From an uncultured Lachnospiraceae bacterium (GTDB lineage Bacteria; Bacillota; Clostridia; Lachnospirales; Lachnospiraceae): a DNA stretch of 64,000 nt. A program made the translations under genes and the position numbers. This document shows positions 1 through 7,491 of this stretch, piece after piece (position 1 is the stretch's first letter; every line of letters starts with the position of its first letter). The DNA lies in contig CACZFI010000003.1 of NCBI GenBank assembly GCA_902780405.1, positions 1-64,000 of the forward strand. The letters are read 5' to 3'. The notes under the pieces are model-generated. The model did not search any database. It saw nothing but the letters and a program-made list of their open reading frames with translations, and had not been told where the DNA came from.

Positions 1-179
1 ATTACACTTTTCATAATCTCCTTATCTGTCACCACTATGTAATTCCAATCTCTGAAATGATCATTTGCAGGCGCCGTGTATGCAGCCTTAACTATTCTCG
101 CCAAAATATCCTTGGGAATGCTCTCATCTGCAAAATCTCTTATACTATGTCTTGAATTAATCACTTCATAAAAATCCAT
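1..179 (-). CDS. Nitroreductase family protein, N-terminal part (cut by window edge)
   Basis: Reading leftwards from an ATG at 179, the frame is open to the window edge and gives about 59 residues. The opening FYEVINSRHSIRDF followed by APANDHFRDW matches the N-terminus of FMN-dependent nitroreductases, where the S/R-x-S-x-R segment binds the FMN phosphate. A GAGAGG ribosome site lies upstream of the ATG. The gene is divergent from the LysR gene at 366, so the regulator may control it, which is a common arrangement. The catalytic C-terminal half is not visible and no substrate can be named. Confidence 0.75.
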   Translation of the reverse strand, partial: MDFYEVINSRHSIRDFADESIPKDILARIVKAAYTAPANDHFRDWNYIVVTDKEIMKSV

Positions 180-365
180 TTATAATATCCTCTCCGATTT
201 TAAATATATACTCCAAACGTAAATTTAGTCGCGATTCTCATTTACAGTTTTATCTTACCATCAAACTTATGTACTGTGAAATGAATTTATGTTATTATTT
301 ATAAACGAATGGAATAAATGCTTTTTCTCTGTTAACCATGAATTGTAAAAACCAAGGAGAACAAT
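180..365. promoter_or_regulatory. Divergent promoter region between nitroreductase and LysR gene
   Basis: This AT-rich gap separates two divergent genes. It holds an AAGGAG ribosome site at about 353-359 for the LysR gene and the leader of the nitroreductase gene. Several TTATNNTTAT-like stretches near 285-305 could be promoter or operator elements, but I cannot assign a LysR box with confidence. Confidence 0.35.
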
Positions 366-1268
366 ATGACAACCTCTCAGCTTGAATGCTTTATCAGCCT
401 CGCAGGCACCCTCAATTATATGAAAACCGCTGAACAGCTCAGCCTTACGCAGCCAGCTGTATCTAAACAGATTCAGACCCTGGAAACAGAACTCAACTGT
501 AAACTCTTCAACAGAACCACTAGGTCTGTAACACTAACAAAGGCCGGCAGTGCATTTCTCGCGGATGCGAATACCATAATTGATACCTTTTACCACTCCA
601 AAGAACGTATATCAAATTATCAGGAAAGGGATCTCCACAGTCTTAAAATCGGCTATATGGACCCGCACACAATATATCTTATAAGCAGAATTCTTAAATC
701 TTTATTTTTATCAAAACCAAACGTGATACCGGAGTTTACTCAGGACCAGACAGACGCCAACTTAAGCCGTCTATCGAACAACCAACTGGATTTGGTAGTA
801 GGCATAAAGGATGCAAAATTCAAAGATTCCAGTATTCATTTTACTAAGTTATATGATGAAGAATTATATTGTGTATTAAATAAAGACCACATTCTGGCAA
901 AAGACTTAAAAGCTCATAAAAAGAAGACGGTAACCACCAAAGATTTATGGGGCTACCGTCAGATTATTTCTGTTCCACCATACCTGATAAGGAACCTCTT
1001 TTCAAGAAGGCGATATATCGTACCTGTAAATGAAGCAGTAGATAATGCCATATGTACAAATGCCACCGAAGCATACGGCTTGCTTCTTGCAAACTATGGA
1101 TATGCGCTCCTGGCAGGATATGAAATACTGGAACATAAAGACCTTGTTACATTTAAATGGGAGGAATCACCTCATGCTCCTTTTGGAATCTACAGTAAAT
1201 CATCTGCTCTAAAGGATAAAAGCTCTATGGAATATGCTTTTATCCAGATTGCTGCAACACTGGTGTAG
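366..1268 (+). CDS. LysR-family transcriptional regulator
   Basis: The protein has 300 residues, the normal family length. Residues 1-60 form the winged helix-turn-helix (SQLECFISLAGTLNYMKTAE, then LTQPAVSKQIQTLE), which is the classic LysR DNA-binding signature. Residues 90-300 form the effector-binding periplasmic-binding-protein-like domain. An AAGGAG site sits seven bases before the ATG. LysR proteins usually control the divergently transcribed neighbour, here the nitroreductase gene, in response to a small ligand. The ligand cannot be read from the sequence. Confidence 0.9.
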   Translation: MTTSQLECFISLAGTLNYMKTAEQLSLTQPAVSKQIQTLETELNCKLFNRTTRSVTLTKAGSAFLADANTIIDTFYHSKERISNYQERDLHSLKIGYMDPHTIYLISRILKSLFLSKPNVIPEFTQDQTDANLSRLSNNQLDLVVGIKDAKFKDSSIHFTKLYDEELYCVLNKDHILAKDLKAHKKKTVTTKDLWGYRQIISVPPYLIRNLFSRRRYIVPVNEAVDNAICTNATEAYGLLLANYGYALLAGYEILEHKDLVTFKWEESPHAPFGIYSKSSALKDKSSMEYAFIQIAATLV

Positions 1269-1271
1269 CAG

Positions 1272-1430
1272 TCATCCTCCGATGCACCTGCACCGAATCT
1301 CAAGCTTGCGCTCGATAAGTACTCAATGTCAGCACACTCCCTGAGCGATCATTGCTTCAAATCAGTGTTCGGCATAGATACTGGGGTTCTGGGAGACGGT
1401 GTATATTACCTGTGTATTACGATAATCGAT
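1272..1430 (+). pseudogene. Possible remnant of an AraC-type helix-turn-helix
   Basis: Directly after the LysR stop codon, and in the same frame, about 50 codons stay open without a start codon. The segment KYSMSAHSLSDHCFKSVFG resembles the second helix-turn-helix of AraC-family regulators, with the typical S-x-x-x-L-x-x-x-F-K-x-V-F-G spacing. There is no ribosome site and nothing AraC-like on either side, so at best this is a fragment. The match is short and could be chance. Confidence 0.2.
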
Positions 1431-1439
1431 TATTTCCTA

Positions 1440-2123
1440 TTATTCTCCATTATAGTCATCCTCATTAGTTAAATATGTGGCGATAACACCGGGCTCATTC
1501 AACATAATCTGATCATCTCCATATCTATTGTGTCTGAAGAGATTATCCCTTACCCCATTTGTGACTTTATCCTTAAGCATCACATATGTGTAGATGCCAC
1601 CATACTCAACTTTCTTCTTCACACCAAATGAGATAATTCTACAAGCAGAATCCGAACCGTTTCTATGCTTTAAGAAAATAAAAACGGTTTCATTTCTATC
1701 ATCGTTTCTGCTCTTAATAATATAATCGCAACTAATCAACGAATTATTCTGCGGTGAATCCTTAGGCGAATATATATAGACAATATTATCATTATCAAGA
1801 TACTCCTCGAGAAATCTTAACTCCGATATCCTTTTTTCAACATCCTTCTCATCATTTATTTTGCCTTTATAAAACGCGCTTTTTTGTAAATATTCTTCCG
1901 TGATATTATTCTTTGACTCTAAAATCCATGGGATTACTTTGCTTTTAGCTCTTGGAATCTGAATATCTGTCAAATATTGAAGACCTGCCACGTGATGATA
2001 ATCGCTTTCTTTGAAATCTATTGAAAAAACTTCTATCTTCTTATTTTTCGAAACATGAAAAACATACTTTGTTGTTTGAGCTAATTTTCGAAAGTTTAAT
2101 GCACATTCCTGAAATATATCCAT
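1440..2123 (-). CDS. PBECR4-domain protein (BECR-fold nuclease-like, candidate toxin)
   Basis: A 227-residue protein without signal peptide or membrane segment. The opening MDIFQECALNFRKL, then HHVAGLQYL (about 42-50), and the C-terminal order VFIFLKHR ... YTYVMLKDKV are, from memory, the pattern of the PBECR4 family. That family belongs to the Barnase-EndoU-Colicin-RelE fold of metal-independent RNases found in phages, toxins and conflict systems. An AAAGGAG site lies before the ATG. The gene sits alone, and a strong rho-independent terminator is placed only 13 bases upstream of its start, behind a short structured RNA. That layout suggests toxin expression by limited read-through. No phage genes are nearby. 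Catalytic residues cannot be named with confidence. Confidence 0.65.
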   Translation of the reverse strand: MDIFQECALNFRKLAQTTKYVFHVSKNKKIEVFSIDFKESDYHHVAGLQYLTDIQIPRAKSKVIPWILESKNNITEEYLQKSAFYKGKINDEKDVEKRISELRFLEEYLDNDNIVYIYSPKDSPQNNSLISCDYIIKSRNDDRNETVFIFLKHRNGSDSACRIISFGVKKKVEYGGIYTYVMLKDKVTNGVRDNLFRHNRYGDDQIMLNEPGVIATYLTNEDDYNGE

Positions 2124-2135
2124 AGCGCTCCTTTA

Positions 2136-2168
2136 GTAAAACAAAAGCCCTGCACACGGCAAGGCTTT
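2136..2168 (-). terminator. Rho-independent terminator between leader RNA and PBECR4 gene
   Basis: On the minus strand a 10-bp stem, AAAGCCTTGC paired with GCAGGGCTTT (one G-U pair), closes a 5-base CGTGT loop and is followed by TGTTTT. The U-run ends one base before the PBECR4 ribosome site. Transcripts started upstream should therefore mostly end here, with read-through giving the coding mRNA. Confidence 0.8.
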
Positions 2169-2325
2169 GTTATCATAATATGCAACTTTCTTTCACCGAA
2201 GCTAAGATGGATTATGGTGAGTTGCCACCTTTGTGAGCCTCCATGTTAACCGCATTCCATCACGGCTTTCACTTCATAGGCGAAGTACATTTTAATGAGT
2301 GCACAGCTCAAGAAGTCTCCTTCTG
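2144..2325 (-). ncRNA. Candidate structured RNA upstream of PBECR4 gene (antitoxin-like or leader)
   Basis: About 180 nt lie between a TTGACA promoter and the terminator, with no gene of ordinary size. On the minus strand I see hairpins AGAAG-GAGA-CTTCT, ACTTC-GCCTAT-GAAGT, and GGTG-GCAACT-CACC enclosed by ATGGA/TCCAT. Two tiny frames exist: a 14-codon ATG frame without a ribosome site, and a GTG frame of 8 codons behind GGAGG at about 2235-2215. The RNA could be an RNA antitoxin, an attenuator leader, or the mRNA of a very small peptide. I see no clear tandem repeat of the kind found in ToxI. Confidence 0.4.
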
Positions 2326-2331
2326 ATTATT

Positions 2332-2360
2332 ATACTACCCTTACAAATCCCACTTGTCAA
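2332..2360 (-). promoter_or_regulatory. Sigma-70-type promoter for leader RNA / PBECR4
   Basis: Minus strand: TTGACA (2360-2355), a 17-base spacer, then TAGTAT (2337-2332) running into TATAAT. Predicted start near 2325. Confidence 0.6.
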
Positions 2361-2472
2361 GCAATTTACAATGATTCCCTTCTGTTTTTCTAACTTGGTT
2401 CAATGTTTTGAGGATTTGCCCCAAGTATCATTAAAAAAACAGAGTAAGCTCATATGAAGATTCTTCTAAATT

Positions 2473-2510
2473 AAAAAAACGCCCTGTCACACATAAGCAT
2501 GACAGAGCGT
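2473..2510 (-). terminator. Terminator of gdhA
   Basis: Minus strand: ACGCTCTGTCA pairs with TGACAGGGCGT (one mismatch or wobble) around a 10-base loop, followed by seven T. It lies 50 bases after the gdhA stop codon. The segment between here and the promoter at 2360 holds nothing else I can name. Confidence 0.9.
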
Positions 2511-2560
2511 CTATATTATTCATATATGAATTTCTCTTTGAGCTGTATCCTAGAGCTGAA

Positions 2561-4072
<1,512 letters not shown>

Positions 4073-4073
4073 T

Positions 4074-4102
4074 AAAAAGGACACAGTCACGCTGACTGTG
4101 CC
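4074..4102 (-). terminator. Terminator after the AsnC/Lrp gene
   Basis: Minus strand: GGCACAGTCA, loop GCG, TGACTGTGTCC, then TTTTT. It lies about 95 bases past the regulator's stop codon and starts only three bases after the -10 box of the gdhA promoter. Confidence 0.8.
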
Positions 4103-4104
4103 CC

Positions 4105-4133
4105 ATTATAGTACGTTATACTTGGATTGTAAA
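4105..4133 (-). promoter_or_regulatory. gdhA promoter
   Basis: Minus strand: TTTACA (4133-4128), a 17-base spacer, TATAAT (4110-4105). The predicted start, near 4097, falls inside the left arm of the upstream gene's terminator hairpin. Confidence 0.8.
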
Positions 4134-4196
4134 GTGAAAAATCGAATTTTACTTGAGATTTTTAAGTAAATTTAAATATCACTTGAGAATCGCAAG

Positions 4197-4703
4197 TCAG
4201 TTTCCGTTTTCCGCCTCCGTACTGCGGATGTTACTCGGCACCCTCCAGTACCTGCAGCGATGCTTGACATTCGTATTGAAAACGATCTGTGTCTTCGTCT
4301 TGCCGAAGCGATGCAGTTCCTCCACGAAAGCATCCAGTTCCGCCGTGGTGGGAAATCTCACCTCGATCAGCATGGAATAATCACCGGTCACGTGATTGCA
4401 CTCGACAACATTCAGTACACTGTCAATGTACTCATAGAAGCCCTGCTTATCTTCGGGCTCCACCGCCAGATTGATAAAAGCCTTCACATAATGGCCCATC
4501 GCCTCCGGATTCAGACGTGTGGTGAATCCCTCAAGCACGCCCTCGGAGAGCATCTTATCGATTCTCGTCCCCACCGCGGTAGGTGACATCTGTACCTGCT
4601 CGGCAATATCCTTGAGCGAGGCGCGCGCATTGTCCTGCAGCATCGACAGGATCTGCTCGTCCACCTTGTCCAGTCTGTAATAGATCAGCTCACGCTTTTC
4701 CAT
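4197..4703 (-). CDS. Lrp/AsnC-family transcriptional regulator
   Basis: A 168-residue protein of the usual family length. Residues 10-60 form the winged helix-turn-helix (DEQILSMLQDNARASLKDIA, then MSPTAVGTRIDKMLSEG), and residues 70-150 the RAM/ACT-like effector domain (VKAFINLAVEP, VTGDYSMLIEVRF). Members sense amino acids and form octamers on DNA. It sits just upstream of gdhA, co-directional but separated by a terminator and a promoter, so a role in controlling gdhA or the NSS transporter gene upstream is likely but only inferred from position. Confidence 0.93.
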   Translation of the reverse strand: MEKRELIYYRLDKVDEQILSMLQDNARASLKDIAEQVQMSPTAVGTRIDKMLSEGVLEGFTTRLNPEAMGHYVKAFINLAVEPEDKQGFYEYIDSVLNVVECNHVTGDYSMLIEVRFPTTAELDAFVEELHRFGKTKTQIVFNTNVKHRCRYWRVPSNIRSTEAENGN

Positions 4704-4715
4704 CCTTCACACCTC

Positions 4716-4796
4716 ATCTGCCCTGCCCGAACGGGCAGGGAGCCCGTCGCGGCTTTGAGCGACTTCAAAGCTTCTCCGCAGGAGAAGTCTCACTAT
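4716..4796 (-). repeat. Dispersed structured repeat, copy B (short form)
   Basis: An 81-bp copy lacking the inserted central arm. Minus strand: CTTCTCC-TGC-GGAGAAG hairpin, a 23-base core (4763-4741) from GTCGCTCAAAGCC to GCGACGGGCT, then CCCTGCCC-GTTC-GGGCAGGG hairpin. It ends 12 bases before the regulator's start codon. The same 23-base core reappears at 30337-30359. Confidence 0.85.
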
Positions 4797-4914
4797 CTGC
4801 CCTGCCCGAAGCCCGTCGCGGATTGGCCTCGATTTGCTTGCAAATCGAAGGCTAGCCACCCGGCGATGAGGGCTTTGAGCGACTTCAGAACTTCTCCGCA
4901 GGAGAAGTCTCACT
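4797..4914 (-). repeat. Dispersed structured repeat, copy C (long form)
   Basis: Joined directly to copy B and almost identical to copy A, with hairpin loop GCA where A has GTA and a perfect CGATTTGC/GCAAATCG arm. It fills the gap up to the stop codon of the NSS transporter gene. Confidence 0.85.
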
Positions 4915-4916
4915 AT

Positions 4917-6338
4917 CTACAACGTAATTCCGAACTTGGCCAGAAGCCAATCCAGGAATCCGATGGACTTTAAGAAAAGTACAAAGAGCAGGACGGGTGC
5001 GACAAATTTGACCATCACCACATAGAGTCCCCTTCGACCCATCTTCTCGCCGTTCTTGGTCGTCTCTTCGATCACCGTCTTCGGCTTGATCACCCAGCCG
5101 ACCAGGATACAGGTTGCGATGGCAACGATCGGCATCAGCACACTGTTACTTGCATAGTCCATGATATCCAGGATCTGACCCTTGCTTCCTGTAGGAAGTT
5201 TGAGTTCAAAGTAGAATTTATTGTAGCCGAGACATACGACGATACCGATCACCAAAGCGAGGATGGTCTCTACCGTGGTCGCCTTGATACGTGAAATCTT
5301 CACGGAATCCATAAAGCTCGACACAACCGCCTCCATGACGGATACCGCGGAAGTCAGCGCCGCAAAGAGCACCATGGCGAAGAAGAGGCATCCTATCACG
5401 TTGCCCACCTTGCCCATGGCAAGAAATACCTTGGGGAGAGATACAAACATCAGACCGGGGCCTGCGCTCATACCTTCCTTGCCCATAAAGATGAATACCG
5501 CGGGGATGATCATAACGCCCGCAAGAAATGCAACTACCGTATCAAAGATCTCGATCTGGTTTACGGAACCGATCAGGTTCGCATCATCCTTCACATAAGA
5601 ACCGTAGGCTACCATGATACCCATAGCCACGGAGATACTGAAGAAGAGCTGTCCCATCGCATCCATCACCACGGTGAAAAATCCCTTCACTGTAACACCC
5701 GAAAGATCGGGAACCACATATACCTTTAAGCCCTGAAGACCCGTACGTGTCACGCCGTCGGCGCCCGTGTTCTTCAATGTAACGGAATAGATCGCGATAC
5801 CGAGCACAAGAACTATAAGAATCGGCATGATGATCTTCGAGGAATTCTCGATACCCTTGTTCACGCCGCCGAATACGATCACCGCAACCAAAGCAAGGAA
5901 GATTACCATCATGATGATCGGCTCTGCCTGTGAGGTAATGAATCCCGTAAAGTATCCGTCCTCGGCAGCCTTCGCACCGTCCCCGGTCAGGAATGCCACG
6001 AAGTACTTAAGTACCCATCCGCCGATGGCTGTGTAATACGGCATGATGATAAAAGGAACCAGGCAGGCAAATCCGCCGAGCCATCCCCAGCCCTTCTTGA
6101 GCTTGCCGTACGCGGTAAGCGGACTCTGCTTCGTCTTTCGCCCGATGGCCACCTCGGATACAAGCAAGGTGAATCCGAAGGTTAAGGCAAGCACGAGATA
6201 CACTACGAGAAAGAGACCACCGCCATCCTTCGCTGCAAGATAGGGGAATCTCCAGATGTTGCCGAGTCCGACTGCCGAACCGGAAGCCGCAAGCACAAAG
6301 CCGAGCGAACCTCCGAACGAGTTTCTTTTGGTTTCCAT
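4917..6338 (-). CDS. Sodium-dependent transporter, NSS (SNF) family
   Basis: The 473-residue membrane protein has about 11-12 hydrophobic segments. The N-terminus FVLAASGSAVGLGNIWRFPYL is the NSS signature: transmembrane helix 1 with the unwound substrate and sodium site (GSAVGLGNIWRFPY). A second match is GGGLFLVVYLV in helix 2. Bacterial members (LeuT, MhsT, TnaT type) carry amino acids with Na+. The protein is shorter than 12-TM eukaryotic members, in line with prokaryotic 11-TM forms. The substrate cannot be told. An AGGAG-like site precedes the ATG, and the gene follows the yvyF-like gene by 33 bases on the same strand. Confidence 0.92.
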   Translation of the reverse strand: METKRNSFGGSLGFVLAASGSAVGLGNIWRFPYLAAKDGGGLFLVVYLVLALTFGFTLLVSEVAIGRKTKQSPLTAYGKLKKGWGWLGGFACLVPFIIMPYYTAIGGWVLKYFVAFLTGDGAKAAEDGYFTGFITSQAEPIIMMVIFLALVAVIVFGGVNKGIENSSKIIMPILIVLVLGIAIYSVTLKNTGADGVTRTGLQGLKVYVVPDLSGVTVKGFFTVVMDAMGQLFFSISVAMGIMVAYGSYVKDDANLIGSVNQIEIFDTVVAFLAGVMIIPAVFIFMGKEGMSAGPGLMFVSLPKVFLAMGKVGNVIGCLFFAMVLFAALTSAVSVMEAVVSSFMDSVKISRIKATTVETILALVIGIVVCLGYNKFYFELKLPTGSKGQILDIMDYASNSVLMPIVAIATCILVGWVIKPKTVIEETTKNGEKMGRRGLYVVMVKFVAPVLLFVLFLKSIGFLDWLLAKFGITL

Positions 6339-6371
6339 GATAAACTCCTTTAAAATGTATTTTGAAATCGA

Positions 6372-6767
6372 TTACTCGAGGAAACGCATCTTTCCTCCGG
6401 ATTGAGGCTTGCCCTTCAGCTGGATCTCCTGACGGAACATATCGTTCATCGCCTGCTCGAGACCGCCCGCACACTCGGAACAGAATCTGCCGCAGTGGAT
6501 CATCTTGCCGCATCGCTCGCACTCAAGTCCCACAAGGGAATCATCCGCAAATGTTAGGCGCGCCTCACGCACCCATTTCTTGATCTGCTTTACCGTGGTC
6601 TCGCATTCTGCAGCCACATCGTTGATATTCACGCCGGGATGGTCCTCGACATACTTCTTCACTTCCTGGAACTTATCCTCGAGTAATTCCTGGCACTTCG
6701 GACAAATCTTCTCACCCGTAATGTAATTAAACAGTCTTTTACAATTTCTGCAATTCATCAATTCCAT
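6372..6767 (-). CDS. yvyF: Flagellar-operon zinc-ribbon protein, YvyF/TIGR03826-like
   Basis: A 131-residue protein that opens with MNCRNCKRLFNYITGEKICP, a two-CxxC zinc ribbon, and closes with a second ribbon CERCGKMIHCGRFCSEC. Between them lies a helix-turn-helix-like segment (DHPGVNINDVAAECETTVKQ). This matches the conserved flagellar-operon protein found beside comFC and flgM in Bacillus. The biochemical role is unknown; a regulatory role in flagellar gene expression is inferred from context. It follows comFC by four bases, so the two are co-transcribed. Confidence 0.85.
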   Translation of the reverse strand: MELMNCRNCKRLFNYITGEKICPKCQELLEDKFQEVKKYVEDHPGVNINDVAAECETTVKQIKKWVREARLTFADDSLVGLECERCGKMIHCGRFCSECAGGLEQAMNDMFRQEIQLKGKPQSGGKMRFLE

Positions 6768-6771
6768 GGTA

Positions 6772-7473
6772 TCAATACCCCTTTCCTATGCAGATCGACG
6801 TGTAATAAACCTCGGACACACCCGCCTCAAGCAGCCGTTCCGTACACGCCTCGACGGTGGCACCTGTTGTGTAGATATCGTCCACCAGCAATACACTTCT
6901 ATAGTTTACTCTATTTTGTGCCGAAAGAAAAGCGGTTTTCAAGTTATTTTTCCGCTCTTCCGGTGACAGATTTTTCTGCGGAACCGTGTTTTTTCCTCTG
7001 ATCAAAACAGAGGCGTCGACGGGAATCCCGAGGAGTCTCGACAGCTCCCCTGCAAGGACCTCGGCCTGGTTATAGCCGCGTTTCATAAGTTTCTTTTTGT
7101 GAATGGGAACGGGGATTATAACCTCGGGTGCGACGGAAAGAATTTCCTTGCCGTGTGCTTTTACGATCTCACCGGCAAATACAGATGCGTGACAGCGCTC
7201 GAAATGGTATTTGAATCTGTAGATTCCCTCATTCATCGGAGGGACATAATTGAAGGCGGGAAAGCCCTTCACAAAATGTTTCGGCCGCCTTGCGCAATCC
7301 TCACACAGGACATATCTGGCCTTGGCGATTTCCTTCCCACAGATTTCACATGCGGGTGTTTTGACGTATTCCACTTTCTTGCGACATGCATCGCAGAACC
7401 CGTGCGTACCTTCCCTGAGCACATCGCCGCACAGCGGACAGGAAGGCGGATACAGAAGTTCAAGCAGTTTCAT
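6772..7473 (-). CDS. comFC: ComF family protein (ComFC, phosphoribosyltransferase-like)
   Basis: A 233-residue protein. The N-terminus holds four Cys pairs (CPLCGDVL, CDACRKK, CEICGKEI, CEDCARR), a zinc-finger region typical of ComFC. The C-terminal half is a type I phosphoribosyltransferase fold with the PRPP loop VLLVDDIYTTGAT. ComFC is needed for late steps of DNA uptake or for natural transformation in several bacteria, though its reaction is unproven. It lies between recD2 and yvyF on the same strand. Confidence 0.93.
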   Translation of the reverse strand: MKLLELLYPPSCPLCGDVLREGTHGFCDACRKKVEYVKTPACEICGKEIAKARYVLCEDCARRPKHFVKGFPAFNYVPPMNEGIYRFKYHFERCHASVFAGEIVKAHGKEILSVAPEVIIPVPIHKKKLMKRGYNQAEVLAGELSRLLGIPVDASVLIRGKNTVPQKNLSPEERKNNLKTAFLSAQNRVNYRSVLLVDDIYTTGATVEACTERLLEAGVSEVYYTSICIGKGY

Positions 7474-7491
7474 GCATACCTCCGTTCTTCC

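Noticed and set aside
1440..2123. PBECR4 gene as part of a prophage
   Set aside because: No phage structural, integrase or lysis gene occurs within the window.
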